Positions 35,633-48,154 of a stretch of DNA of 64,000 nt are shown here, in pieces. Under the pieces are notes generated by a model. That model was not told the origin of the DNA, did no database searches, and was given only the letters and a program-made list of their open reading frames with translations. Made by a program: the position numbers and the translations under genes. Positions within the stretch are counted from its first letter, which is position 1, and every line of letters begins with the position of its first letter. The DNA is taken from assembly GCA_024704765.1 (NCBI GenBank), contig JAKMXF010000315.1:124001-188000 (forward strand). Direction: 5' to 3'. The stretch comes from Oopsacas minuta. Its lineage: Eukaryota; Porifera; Hexactinellida; Lyssacinosida; Leucopsacidae.

Positions 35633-38130
35633 ACGGATCCAGGATAGAATTTTTGGGGGCGCAAATTTAAAAAATAAACATCGCTTTAATTTAGCTATTA
35701 GTGAAATGTACAGTCTCTGATTCCGGACATTTATATATTAAATATTCGTAGAATATATGTTATAATTGATATATGTCTGTCTAATTGTCTAATAAAGAAG
35801 TCTAGTGAGAACAAAAACAATGACTTAATGAAGATAAACAATAGATGCAATCAATTTCTTAACTAATACTAGACATTCGATTCTTTAGAGGTATTTTTCT
35901 TTCTTTTGCAGCAAACTCTTCAATAATCTCATCTATATCCAAATTCTGAGTTATATCTCTGTTATAGGTTAAGACTACAATATCACTTAAAGACAATCAG
36001 ATAGTTTCCTCCACTTGAAAGTTTGTATTCTATCCATACATAAAAATGTACGATCAACCGACGCTGTAGACACCGACAAAGAATATTTTAAATTGATCAA
36101 TTTAATGAAATTAGGATAGAATTCAGGGTTCATGTTTGGAAATCAGAATCAACATCAGTAAAGGCGTGGCATTTCAATAGCTGGCATTGTAGAGAAATTT
36201 CGGAAATATACAAGACTTCAAAATAATCGTCAAGTAATTGTTTCAGAATACTAATATTTAAAAAATGCTTAGTTTGGGAATTTAGTCCATCCAGACCCTT
36301 CAATATGTTGATACTGGGGATTGAAAATCCCTTATCTAAAGCATCTGAAATGAGATTTCGTACTTAATTTGTGCTACTATTAAGATATTCAGCTGGGTAA
36401 TTTCGGATATAGTACTATTTTTCGAACGATGCATGGTGCTATGTACTGTCAAAGGTATATCACATTATTCACTTAATATTTCGGCCTCTTTAATATGATC
36501 CGATAATATATGCGGAACTTTCAGATCTTCGATTGTGTTCTTAACCACAGATATTTCGCGAATTGCATGATGCCAATTGGTTCTCGTTAATTGGAGGTAA
36601 AGAGAGAGCTGGTTAAAAATACCTAATACTAAATGTAACAACTCGATAGTAAAAGAAATCTACAATCACCCAATTTATGATATAGACAAGTTGCAGTTAT
36701 TGACTGACTATCACATTCTTCAGCCCTATAACATAATGTGATGAGAATTGATCGATATCGTTTGTATACTGTGTCTACTAATTAAAACAAGAATCCAAAC
36801 TAATATCATGTCTTTGTGGAATCTATTGAACAGTTTCTTTGAATTCCTGTTGACTTTATTCGAAAAGATCATTATTTTTTGTTTGGTTAAAAATGTGTAG
36901 AGAGATCTAAAGTACTAACACAATCTTTACAAGATGTTTTTTCAAAGAGATTCACAATTATCAGATTGAGCCAATGAGCATTACAATGAATGTAAACGGG
37001 CTACGAGTATAAATTATTAAGACGAGCTTGAACACCACTAATATGCCCACTCAATACGCTCACACCATCCATTGAAACAGCTACAAATGTCCCAGATATT
37101 TGTAGAATAGAAGTAATAACTTCTGTTAATTAGATAGAATTAAAGCATCAAATTCTGGTATATGTGAAAATCCAAGAAATGTTTCATTGAGTACGGACCC
37201 ATAACAAATTCGGATGCAAAAACTAGTTATTCATGTCCACTAATATCTTTGGACTCGTATATTAAAAATGAATAAAATAGACTATTTTTACTTCATCGCC
37301 TATTTTCCTTGGAACTTCAGATACAATCATTGAAATTAATTCATTGTAAATAGTCTTACTAAGATAATCTACATGCATGGAGTATTGACCTTTAAGTTTC
37401 TCCCTAGCATCCCTGAAATCTTCAATGACTATAAAATTTACCTCCATTAATTCACTAAAATTCCCTTTGTTAAGGGAATCTGAAGTTTCGTCATCTCCTC
37501 TAAAAAATATTTCTTGTACATAGAAGTAACAAATGTATTCCAATAAGATATTAAAATATTAAACATTATTTTCATTATAACTGACCTATGCAGGTTCAAC
37601 GTTGATGGAATCAAATGTGTTTGTGTAATTTTTGTTCTTTATATTCTTGCCACCTAATCATGCTAGCTATATGCTCCGATGATGCACTATGTTTACCTAG
37701 CCATTTGTTCTTCAAATTTGCTTTTCCCGAACTATCAAAACCTATTCTAGTAAATGTTGTTCCTCGTTTGTAAGAACTAAAATACACCATAGGAAATAAT
37801 ATATTCGATTCGTAGAATAACTATAGTTAATCCAGGGGTAAATATCATACCAACCATTCTGAAAACTTTTATAGTTGCGATTTTTAAATTTGCTACCAAA
37901 TCTCATCTTGGGGTATGAGGAGAGAGTTAGCTGGTACCAGTTTCCATCATACATATCGGTAGGAAATTTTAAATACAAGGATGAATTTAATTATGGTCAG
38001 TTACATTGTATGCTCCGAAGGATGATGCTAGCTACGTTAGAATTGAATTCATACACCCTCTCCTAACCAAATTTTCATCAAGAGATGAGTCTTTAGAAGA
38101 TCTCGGAAGATGAAGAGAGAGGTTTTTAAT
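35633..38130 (-). pseudogene. ZMYM1-type hAT transposase relic
   Basis: From 38130 downward on the minus strand: NYKSFQNGWYDIYPWINYS (TTF-type zinc finger region, 37850-37900), ILFRGDDETSDSLNKGNFSE (about 37450-37520), a DUF4371-like segment with IYNELISMIVSEV, and SMDGVSVLSGHISGVQARLN then YIHCNAHWLNLIIV (36960-37080), the DDE region around the second Asp. The C-terminal IDEIIEEFAAKERKIPL lies at 35880-35940. CGGATCCAGG followed by a TTTTTGGGGGCGC run at 35636-35666 is a typical hAT end. Numerous stops and frameshifts. The other end is not certain; a similar CGGATCC end in inverse orientation occurs at 40831. Confidence 0.75.
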
Positions 38131-38139
38131 AGAAGTCTA

Positions 38140-39570
38140 TTTACACAAAAATTTTCAAGAGGTTGTCATTTCATTAAGCTAATATAATTGAATACATTGT
38201 AAGTGAAATGGATATAATAAGATAATATAAAAATGTAAATATTGACAAATAAATTTCAAACATCCTAGAGAAATTCATTAAAAGTTAAAAGTTGGGGGGA
38301 AGTGCGCACACTCCAGTACATTCGTGACTGAACCTGAAAAATACGACCGACTTCCTTATGCCTCATACCTACATACTTCGGTAAGTTCGGTGCGAAGCAA
38401 GGCTAGGCAAGACTAGACACTAAGAATGAGGTGGAGTTAGCACCGAAACATACCGAGCAATATTCCTGAAAGTTTTATCCATATAGTCAGAATAAGCAAC
38501 CAACGACCTCCATTCATGTAGACTAGCATGGGCACAAAGCTACCCCATTCCCACGAGCAAGGGAATATCCAGGAGGACCGACGCTCCTTTAGTCGCATTA
38601 TCATTGATGAAGGTATATTGAAGAATGTGAAAATTGAGGATCTTTGAATAAACAGTATCAAGAATTTACTGAAACATGAGTATTCAACTAGGGGATGAAG
38701 AGCGCAAGGAGGATGCTAAGAAAAGTCTGTCTTACCCTCTCTCGGCAAGAGTCTGGAGGAACACATGGTAATATATCACAGGTGAGTATACCACTCACTA
38801 GCTCGAAAAAAATGAAATCCAAGAGCAGCACACTTCCAATACCTAATCCACACTCTGGGGTGGTACAATATTCCGGACAACACCTCCCAGTGCAAATGCG
38901 AGAGACCTAGCGCCGTTTCAGTGTCTAAGAGTCACAGATTGGCTATTGCCACCTGACAGGTGGTGACAATAGGCACTTTGGTGATAGAATAGAACCATAA
39001 TTATTAAATACAATTTTGTAAGACTAGAAACTTTGAAACAAACACTTATGCATATGCCAAATAAATAAATATCCATGGAGTTTAAAACTATGGATATTAA
39101 CAATCTCTTGGAATTTAGTACTGTGGATTGCAAACATCCAAAAGGTATAGGATAAATTATGTCTGATACATAAATGTATTCATTAAAATCAAATCGTAGA
39201 AGTGGAACAATCGAAAAATGCCCTCTTGTGAGATAAAAATCTCATCACTATAAATATAAAGTATGCCAATTAAAAATGTTGTGACTAAAACAGTCCAAGC
39301 CGACAGACTAGTAGTGCAGCTCTCGATTAAGTCCTAAAATTGATAATGAGATGATTTAATATTAAATTACAAATTGCACAAAATTGAATGACATGTACCC
39401 AATCTGATAACGTTATCGAAGTAAACCTGGGTCGGAATTACACAATATGTAATTCCGACTAGTTTCCAGAAAATTTTTTTGACTCCGAAATGTTTACACA
39501 TTTGAACATGATAATATAATCATTAAGTAATTGACTAGAAATTTCCCTTTGTATATCATCGTACATTCAT
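38140..39570. other. No recognisable gene
   Basis: Open stretches at 38437-38661 (minus), 38695-38910 (plus) and 38918-39133 (minus) carry no motif I know. The segment 38370-38950 is somewhat GC-richer than its surroundings and may be a further unrecognised relic. Confidence 0.4.
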
Positions 39571-39572
39571 TA

Positions 39573-40560
39573 TTAATAAGTCACCCACATCGTCGGGGTC
39601 ATAATAATCAACTTGAATAAATTTACACAAACAGAACTTCTGCACTGAGCACAAGCGAGAGAAGGTTCCAAGTTATGCCTTCTGCAGGTGCATCTGAGGG
39701 CATTACAGTCGGGGGTACAATTGCACCTTATTAGACACAGGAGAGATTTGGGTGATGCATTTATGTCAGTCATAACAGGAACAAATTGTCAGTCATTATT
39801 TATTGGTAATCCCCAATCTTCAGCTAGAATGAAAGTTCCACCTAATTTTGGATCAGACTGGAAGAATAGGTTGTAATCTTCGGAACTCGAATGATCACAT
39901 AGCAGGATAAGCAAAACCGTGTCATCGCCGATTAGTACTATGTTGAGCCTTGTTGCAGATTCTACAGCTTTAGGCACAATGAGAAAATATGCATCAGATT
40001 GAGGATATGTTTGGCAATTCTTCATGTAGAGATGTTGGTTAAATTGGAATCATGAAAGTTAGTCGGATTTCGCGGGGATAGAATAAATGGATAAGATAAT
40101 AATGAAACAATAATCAGAAACATCTTATTTTCTTCAGTATTTGATTAAAAAAAAAGTGAGATTGATAATTGAGATGGATTGATCATTCGTTGAGAAGAGA
40201 CACAACACAGATTAGTGATATATTATGTAGAATAGTAAACTGGGAATCCATCTATAATAAGCGGCACCGGATATTCTTTTAACTTTCGATACTGCAAAGG
40301 GCTGTAGGTAAGTATCATCTCGATTGGGTACTAATGTGTGTACTGGTTGACTCTCCCTCTGTCATGTTTGGAACACACGTAGACAGTCCAGAGATCAGCA
40401 ACATAATCCAGGTAGAGACGCCAGTCAAATAGTTTCTGAGTTGATATGGCTTGTGTGGCATTGTAAATATCGGCAAACATTCTACATGGTCATAGCCGAT
40501 GGAAACAAAAAGGACTGGGCAATGTAGGTGCAGAAATACATGAATATAGCTGGAAAACAT
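39573..40560 (-). pseudogene. Relic of a GDD-motif/TSO1-like CXC protein
   Basis: The segment at 39789-40025 includes SDAYFLIVPKAVESATRLN then VLIGDDTVLLILLCDHSS, matching the DAD...A+..A...VLVGDDTDLLVLL block of a multi-copy invertebrate family whose fold looks PIN/FEN1-like. Directly after come AEDWGLP, PVMTDINASPKSLLCLI and a CXC-type cysteine cluster, RCNCTPDCNALRCTCRRHNL then CAQC (39573-39773). Upstream, 40315-40560 in a second frame reads DWRLYLDYVADLW, possibly the same gene. The part between the GDD and EDWG blocks is deleted, and one catalytic-looking Asp of GDDTD is Val here. The function of the family is unknown to me. Several frames are used, so this is a pseudogene. Confidence 0.6.
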
Positions 40561-40734
40561 ATGATGCGTAAAATCTCAAGTGAACAATAACTTTCAAAGA
40601 AAAATATATTAGATGACGTAGATCAAAGAGTGAATCCTACTTGCTTACTTGACAAATTTGTTACGAAAATATATATAAAAGTTATTCGAATTAACTAACA
40701 ATAGGACAAAAACTAAGGTTGTGGCAAATAGGGC

Positions 40735-40845
40735 TTTTCGTCCGAAGGCGAAGCCCATGGACCGCACCGGGGGATTACAGCGCCCCCAGACCACCAGCTG
40801 GGTAATTCTCCCCCCACGCCAGCAACTCCAGGATCCGCCACTCCT
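40735..40845 (-). repeat. GC-rich hAT-type terminus
   Basis: A sharply GC-rich island with GGGGGATTACAGCGCCCCC and, read on the minus strand, GTGGCGGATCCTGGAG followed by GCGTGGGGGGAG. GTGGCGGATCC ends with a G-run are typical of ZMYM1-type hAT elements. It may be the far end of the element holding the relic at 35633-38130, or of another copy. Confidence 0.45.
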
Positions 40846-41462
40846 TGTTAGGTTAAACATTAAGCCATCAAATTTTATCTTGGTCTCACTTTGCTCACTT
40901 TCACAGTTCATAACTCTAGATACGCAACTGAGCTCATGGTGCAATTTTCTGGCCCAATGTGTATCGATTAACTCAATCAATGATTCGATAGACTATGTAG
41001 GTACATTGCCTCGATGCGTATATTAATACGTTGTACAAATTTGCCCAAATAATCAATAAAAATTGCTACGTATAAGTATTGTTTCAACTTGGATAAATTT
41101 TTGTTAAGCAAAGAATGTGTTGTCTTGCTCATAATCAAGGACCCACCGTTAGACTCCACGCAACTTGCACCCCTAGATTAATACAATGTACGGTATATAA
41201 CTGAGAATAGGAAACATATAATGATAATAAGAAGGTAAAGATGGAGGGAAGCGAGGCAATTACCCAATAGCTCTCTCAAAATACAAATACAAATGCGCTA
41301 GTCTTGAAATTTTCATTTCAAATACAATTAAAAACAGAAATCTGTCATAATAATTTTCTCATCTACTGAGATTGGAGGTCTAAAATTAATACAATTTTAA
41401 AGATAACTGGACAAACGAAATGGAGAAACAATCGAATTTTACTGAAGGAATATACTCTGGAG

Positions 41463-41495
41463 CAGTGGCGTAGCCAACCTAGGTAGACTAGTAGA
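41463..41495 (+). repeat. hAT-type terminus (CAGTGGCGTAGCC)
   Basis: CAGTGGCGTAGCCAACCT is a classic animal hAT end. No matching inverse end or transposase fragment was found within the next 2 kb, so the copy is solo or decayed. Confidence 0.5.
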
Positions 41496-41714
41496 GCATG
41501 GTATATTACTTGAAAACTTGGTAATTAAGTTCCCTAGATAAATATATGAAAGTGTATTTGATGTATGTAATGCAAGCCTGGATCGCAGTTAGATCTTAAG
41601 GTCGAACAAGTTGAGGGAATATACTTTTTTGAAGATCTTAAAATTTTGGGGAATATGTCCTCTTTCCTCTGCAACCAGCCCATAGGTGACTTAAAAATGT
41701 ATAAAGTAAGATGT

Positions 41715-41885
41715 ACTTGTCCTTAGAAGATGAAGATCGATCGGGACGCCCAGTTACGGCAGTTATTAGGAAATATTGCAAAGGTTGAGGAAATGATCAA
41801 AGAAGAGAGGCAAATCACGGTCCATCAATTAGAACATGATTCATCAATTGCATCGGGGATAATAGAAACAATTCCACACTAACAT
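41715..41885 (+). pseudogene. Mariner transposase N-terminal fragment
   Basis: EDEDRSGRPVTAV continues after a frameshift as ENIAKVEEMIKEERQITVHQ. This is the linker region between the two helix-turn-helix motifs of a mariner transposase (the GRP motif). The catalytic core is absent downstream, where only short incoherent frames follow. Confidence 0.6.
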
Positions 41886-41889
41886 TTGG

Positions 41890-43320
41890 TCAGAGAAGGG
41901 TTTGTTCCAAATTGACCACACATTTACTAACTTTCTAGGTGATTTAGGATGTGGCTAGAATGTTGTCAGAAGTGTATCGATACAAGTGTGGATAATTTCG
42001 AACATTTAGAATACCAATTGATCATCAAACTGTATTAGAAACATATAAATATACAACTTATTGAACACTTGGTGCATATATATATATTTTTTAGGAAAAG
42101 ATGTAGGGAACCAATTCAAACTGGGTGAGGGCCCAACGGTGAAATTATTGCTACAATGTAAATTTATATAAAAAACTTCTCTCTACCTAGGGGTCTAGAC
42201 CACCTTAGAAACACAAACCTGGCCATTTAGAATCCAATATAGTAGTAGTATGGTCTGATTTATGAAAATATATATCAGGAATCTATTTTACCTAATAAAT
42301 GACCTTTTAGAGGCCAAATCGATAAAAATAATCTCCATTATTAATTATCTAGCCACACCTGGCACATAATGCAAAGAATCTCAGTAATACGAACACACCT
42401 CTCCCATCAAGTTGCATAATTGAAGTTCGACTAAACATTGAAATGTGAATAAATATGCGAAGACACCAGTTACTACAAGTGAGGGAAATTCTCAAAAGTA
42501 ATGATTCGGAAAAAAGAATTGGTTCCTGTAAGCCCAGATTAGAATGCAGGTGGTGATTTGCCAAAAACGAGGACGGCAGGCGCTCCACCATTTAAGCTAA
42601 GCCTTTTACTCATAAACTTCAGTGAAAAAGGTGGCAAATAAATTGTTATTAGAGTGCATTTGAGAGAGGATCGGGGAAAGTTGCATTGTTTTAATGCAGG
42701 AAAAGGCTATAATTGTACAAATACCACATGCGGATACATCTATTCTAGTGTTCTCTCTAAGGAGTCGGCCAACAGAATCAGCCATCACCATAGCCGTTGG
42801 CTGACAGAATCGTGTTTTTGACAAACAGGCCAATTTCATTATTTTTCCTGAAATTTTGACCATTCATGAATTCATGAATATTGTAAGTTTGTAACTCTCA
42901 ATAATAATTTTACTTGACAAATTTAAAAATCATAAGCACGAATTCATTTCATATGCTTATGCATATAATAAAGATGTTCTTTCAGATTATGAATATATTC
43001 ATTTTACTGTGCCGACTATGTAATAGTAGCCCAGTACTGAAATGGTTGCCCTTTTCTGACTGCAATTGTGAGACGAATTAAAGCATCATCATTTGACATT
43101 ACAGGCTGGGGCATAATTTCTGCAACTTAGATATCAGGCTATATCATTTATTAAACTGGTACTTTTGGCTAGGTATTTTATTATGTTAATAACAATATAC
43201 TTATTATAATATATCTACACTAGATACTTGGAAACATGCCTCCTTTCCATTATACTTAGATTTTACTAAATTTTAGATGAACTTCCTCTCATGCCCTCAA
43301 TTCAAGATCACAAAAATTCA
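41890..43320. other. No supported gene
   Basis: Minus-strand open stretches 42606-42863 (85 codons, with a CQPTAMVMADSVGRLL segment) and 42349-42591 look somewhat protein-like and may be a decayed gene, but I do not recognise them and see no splice borders. The left end of the hAT element that follows should lie here and was not found. Confidence 0.4.
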
Positions 43321-45736
43321 AGCCTCTTCAGTTGGTTGGAGACCCAGAAGATCGCCGGTACCACCTGCATTACAAGTATAGATGTTCAGTTTGTTCCAAG
43401 CGTCCCGGAGTTGTAACTGGGAGGAACTTGTGGTCACAGTGCGTGAATGCCCCGGTACCCCCAAGGAAGGCGTCAAACGTTGTCGTTGCAATGAACACTC
43501 AACAAAGGACCATGGTACACAGATAGCCATGCCTGAGATACTGGCTAGGGGTGTCGAAAAGAATCTTCGCCAAAGAGAAGAAAAGCTACAGAAAGAGAAT
43601 ATGACAATTCTCCCTCTCATCGATGTTGCATTGGAGACCGCTGTATTTGAATTGGCTGCTTCAAAGTCGCCCCAATCGCCCGTCTACTGCGTCGCAATGG
43701 CGTCAACACCGCTACTGGCTGGCAATCAAAAAATTATGGATTCGTCTGGTGGGTAACTGCCGCCAATTTTCAGTTCCAAACTATCAAGGACGCTATTCGT
43801 GATATCAATTGTTTCGGCATTACAATTGACGAGACTACAGATTGTGGGGTTCTGGAGCAACTAAATAGTCTATTTACAGACCCAGCATCACGCGTCGCAA
43901 AAGTTCCTCGGTCATGTCAGTATGGAAGGCAGTAAGTCAGTCGATATTGTTGAGGCTGTTGTCTCTATTCTCAAGAGATAAGCTTTAGACATAACTAAGT
44001 TGGCAAGTGTCTCATCAGACGGTTGCAGTACAATGCGCGGTGCCGTCAATGGGGTCATAGTTCGCCTGAATCGCATTATCAACTTCAAGGTCACCCCTGA
44101 CCTTGGTGAAAACAGGATCTTTGCGGCTCATTGTGTTCTACATCGTCTGAATCTAAGTCTGAATGATGTGTTCGTGTCTTAGGATGCACCAAATGTGGTG
44201 ACAATATTAGCGGATAAAATCGAGTTGGTTGTTAAATATGTCCATAATTGGTTTGCTCGTAGTTCAGAACGTAGACATCAGTACGAGAAGTTGATCGATG
44301 TCTTCACTCGCGTTGAAATACCTGGGTCATGGAACGACACTAGGTGGTTGTCTCGACATCCTGCAATACGCGCAGTTGTTCGCAGTCATCGTGCCATTGT
44401 TGCCTTCATTGCCGAGAATGACAAGGTTAGAACTAGTCTGGAAGGTTGTTTTATTCGTGAGTATTTGACCGATGACAATTTTCTAAGTGAGATGGGAACA
44501 GTGCGCAAAGCAGTTAGCATCATGTTCACATTATCAAAGTTTCTCCAGGCATCAGTGCAGACACCATGGGAAGCGTTCCTGCTTATTCAGATTGGTGTTG
44601 GGCGGTTGTCTGATTTGCCTGATAATGTTCCCAAAACTAAGTCCGTCGTCGCCGTAAAATCTTTGATCCATACTTTAATGAATTCTGTGAATAAGCGGAT
44701 TCCTGTTAGTGAAGGTAAATGATCGCCATTTACGATTTCCGTGTACTGAAGGAGCGAGTTCAAAAAGAACGTGCTACAGGGGTTGAGTTGGAATGTGATT
44801 CACTTAGGTTTGACCAAGATCTTGTCACACACAGTTTCAAGCACCATTTGAGTGTTTTCAGAAGATTTTTTGATGAGTTCAACATGTCGGATTCTGAACT
44901 GACCAAAGGGTTCGTTGGAGGTTTTAACAAACTGCAGAGAGAGGCCCTGAACCGAAATATCTATGTTAAATACAAGCTCTCTTCCGAAACCTTCAAACTT
45001 GACAGTCGCTCTTCCAAGGTTGGAAAACACCGTATTGAGATCATCGGTTGCAGAGCGGTTGATAGTAGTATTGCGGAGCGCGGTTTCTCTCAGTTAGTAA
45101 GGTTGAAAACTCGCTAAGGAATCGACTCAGCGGTGAACACTTGAACTCCGCTATGAGTCTTCGTCTCAACCCTGTGCCTACCGTTTCCGAGATTCTCGCA
45201 GCAAGGGGAGGGCAACGGTTTAGGCGAGTTCGCAATGTTCAAAATCCCAGACCCAGGTTAGTTTTCCAACACGCTACTGATATTGAGAAAATTGAAGATC
45301 AGTTCGACAGTGATTGCTCAGAAAGAGACGGTGATGTAGCCGAGGACTCTGATGACTGGAGCAGTGAAGATGAAGAATCAGATATCGAATCTGAAATGGA
45401 GCTTTTGGACGAAGGTTGCCATCTCTCTTTAGATATTGTTAAGTATCTTGAGGAACCAGTTTATGCACTACCATCAAGTAAAAGAAGAAGAATCGATTAA
45501 ATTGGATATTTAAATAGCAGCTTACTACTTGATCCAGACACTATTTCAATATTGTATCAGTAATCAGTAACTATTTCTAATTAGTATTATATACTAGAAA
45601 TTATTATAATCTATCAAATGTATATCAATCATTATGATGGGTCGACAGATATTGGAATCTGGTAATCATACGGCCGAGGGCCTGGGCGGCGCAGCCGGCC
45701 AGACCCTCCATTGGCCGATTCTTAGAGGGAACACTG
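43320..45736 (+). pseudogene. hAT-like transposase relic, GC-rich
   Basis: Broken plus-strand gene. In order: a CxxC segment KYRCSVCSKRPG (about 43370), FGITIDETTDC (43810-43850, first catalytic Asp region), VSSDGCSTMRGAVNG and AAHCVLHRLNLSLND (44010-44170), a long helical part with WNDTRWLSRHP (about 44330), then IAERGFSQL-VRLKTR (45070-45115) and RNRLSGEHLNSAM, the hAT C-terminal dimerisation motif. An acidic tail (45270-45420) ends at 45500. The inverse of CAGTGTTCCCTCTAAG, a hAT-type end, closes the element at 45736, preceded by a very GC-rich zone. At least five frame changes or stops. Base composition is clearly higher in GC than the flanks. Confidence 0.75.
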
Positions 45737-46848
45737 ACCTATTCAATTTCTTTTGATTGCCTTTCAGATTCCCATATTCCGAATGAAGATCTACATATTC
45801 AATAGCTCCTAGAAAATTGATTCACTAGTGGATAATGTTCCCCGAACACTATTGCCTAAGTGGATATGGAGGAAACTATTCACTAGAGGGGGCCATAATC
45901 CCTAAGGAATGATGTTTGGGGAACATTATACACTGGGAAGTCATGCACGGGGGGACAATATTCCTTATTGAATAATGTTAGGAACTGTAGTCTTTGTGAC
46001 ACAGACGAAAAGGTCTTAAATATTTGATCTGGAGAAAAGATGAATTCGAGTCAGACCAAATTTTTCTGATAAATTAGATCAGGTCTGTGCATAAAGAAGA
46101 CAGGACAATTATTTCATGACATACCTCTAAAAAAGAATAAGTTTATGAACCAGGGAACGAAATTTCTATAAGTCAAGTCAGTGAGCCAATTCACAACCAT
46201 CAATGAATTTGTCAAAAAGGTAGAGCAAGCTACCGACATATGCTGAAATAACTGTATCACATCGAAATTTCGAATAACTCGAAAAGACTTTGTTAATGTA
46301 TCTGGAGAATCTGATAAAAATGCGTAAACTGAGTTTCGAGTTCTAATTGCAAGCTAAAAACTGAAGGTAAGCCGGAACTATGATGTAGCAAATAAATATT
46401 TTGGAAATACATTTTTGTTACAGTTAAGAATCATAATACAATGTACCTATTCTGACTATATAAATAATTATTTATGAAAATATTTTGTATTTTTTGAAAT
46501 TAGCTATTAAATCGACATAATGAATTAAATCATGGCATATGATATACACTGCTTGCTAAGCAAGGAATTGCCAAAATAAGTTCCAGGTCATTGATTATAT
46601 TCTCTTTTATCATGAAGAATTGGAGTTCTCATTACAAATTCAACTTGATATAGGTTACAGCATACTGTGGAGACATCCAGAATACTTTTGAATCTGCTTC
46701 CCAAGATATTTTAATCACAATGACGCAATCAAAGCTCGCCTTCAATAATGGTAATGATTCTAGTAATAAACACCAATATTATCGAAAAACCCACAAATGT
46801 CATGAAATGAATCATGATTCATATTAAATTAACACATATATCAGGTTG
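45737..46848. other. No gene; weak internal repeats
   Basis: Between 45820 and 45990 variants of a motif like ACTAGTGGATAATGTTCCCC recur in direct and inverse form, probably part of an old repeat. Nothing coding is visible in the rest. Confidence 0.4.
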
Positions 46849-46850
46849 TC

Positions 46851-48152
46851 CAAAAAGTTCGCGGAATTGCAAATATATTGTATTTATCAATGATCATACT
46901 CAACTAATTATTGTTCACAGTTTCAATAAATTCACCCTTAACTTCGATACATTTCTTCCATTTGATGGGAGTTTATTTATTCCTGTGGTGACGAATTCTT
47001 TCAGGGGTACCTTGAATCCATGAATTTACAGCGCACCCAGGGTGCTCAAAATCGCTGAAACGTTTACCTCTAAGTGGTCTTTTCATTTCTGAAAAAAGCC
47101 AATAGTCGCTGGGCGCTAGATCTGGGCTGTATGGGGGATGTGGGAGTAATTCGAACCCTAAATGTTGAATTACATCCAAAGTTCGCCTGCTGGTATGGGC
47201 TGGAGCATTATCATGCTGAAGCAAAACATGAGAACTCAACTTGCCACGCCTCTTAGACTTGATAGCTTCGCGCAAATTCTTCAGAACTTGGACATAGTAT
47301 TCAGTGTTTATTGTTAGTTTGTTAGGTAACCAATTAATCATGATTATTCCCTTTGTGTCCCAAAAAACTGTTGCCATCCGTTTACCTACTGATGCGACGG
47401 CTCTGGGTCTAATAGGAGTTGCTTCATGCCTACGCTTCCATTGACTCGCCTGTAAACTTGTCTTAGGCTCATAAAAATGTAACCAAGTCTCGTCCCCTGT
47501 GACTAAACGATCAAAGAACCTTGGTTCCTTCTTAGAAATCCGTAAGAGCTGGCGGCAAACACGAACCCTTTCAATCCTTTGAGATTCAGATAACAATTTG
47601 GGAACCTAACGAGAAAGAACTCTCGACATTCCCAATTGTTCTGTTAGAATCTTATCAAGTATTGATTTTGACATCCCTAATTCTTCCTCTAACTGCCGCA
47701 GAGTCACACGTCTATGTTTACCTAGAATGTTTGATATAATTTTGATATTTTCTTGGTTGGAACATGTTTTCGGACGACCAGGTCTTGGGTTATCATCAAC
47801 AATTGAATGCTTATCATTAAATCTGTCAATCCATTTGTAAACCATCGATTTACCAGGGCATTTACTACCATAAACCTTTTCCATCTCGTAGAGAATCTCG
47901 CTTCCACTTTTATTTTGTTTCCAGAGAAACCAAATGATATATCGTTTCCCATCTTCTGAGTTTTCCATTTTAGAAAAAAATACGACAATCGTAAATGATG
48001 CTAAAAGAATACCTAAACCAAACTTTTTGATTACAAAAGTTAGGATAATTGAGATAAGGGATATTAGAATTAATCGAAACAATAGGCTAATTGATAGAGT
48101 GTATATAACACAAACTAGGGATAAAATTCCGGAAACTTTTTGGACAACCCAG
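46851..48152 (-). mobile_element. Mariner element (DD34D)
   Basis: A 1302-bp element flanked by TA on both sides (46849-46850, 48153-48154). Inverted ends share GTTGTCCAAAAAGTT and a CCGGAATT/CGCGGAATT extension. Size, ends and transposase agree with a full-length mariner. Confidence 0.93.
46904..47968 (-). pseudogene. Mariner transposase, nearly intact
   Basis: From the ATG at 47968 (MENSEDGKRYIIWFLW) the reading frame keeps phase over 354 codons to a stop at 46904. Motifs: first helix-turn-helix with GSEILYEME and MVYKWIDRF, GRP linker (NPRPGRPK), second helix-turn-helix, the WVPKL-type junction, VTGDETWLHFY (first Asp), FWDTKGI, LLQHDNAPAHTS (second Asp) and YSPDLAPSDYWLF (third Asp, 34 residues on). 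Lesions: TAG at 47606-47608 replaces the Trp of WVPKL (codon 121), a one-base change; TAA at 46973-46975 falls in a short region that seems bracketed by compensating indels. All three catalytic Asp are present. Expected mariner length is about 345 residues, so nothing large is lost. Confidence 0.92.
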
Positions 48153-48154
48153 TA

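Noticed and set aside
42606-42863. 85-codon minus-strand frame with CQPTAMVMADSVGRLL
   Set aside because: Looks protein-like but I recognise no family and found no splice border or neighbour; mentioned only in the gap entry.
45141-45500. 119-codon frame considered as a separate acidic protein
   Set aside because: It overlaps and continues the hAT C-terminal end (RNRLSGEHLNSAM), so it is the tail of that relic.
45820-45990. Recurring ACTAGTGGATAATGTTCCCC-like motif considered as a tandem array or CRISPR-like repeat
   Set aside because: Spacing and sequence are irregular and both orientations occur; no spacer-repeat regularity.
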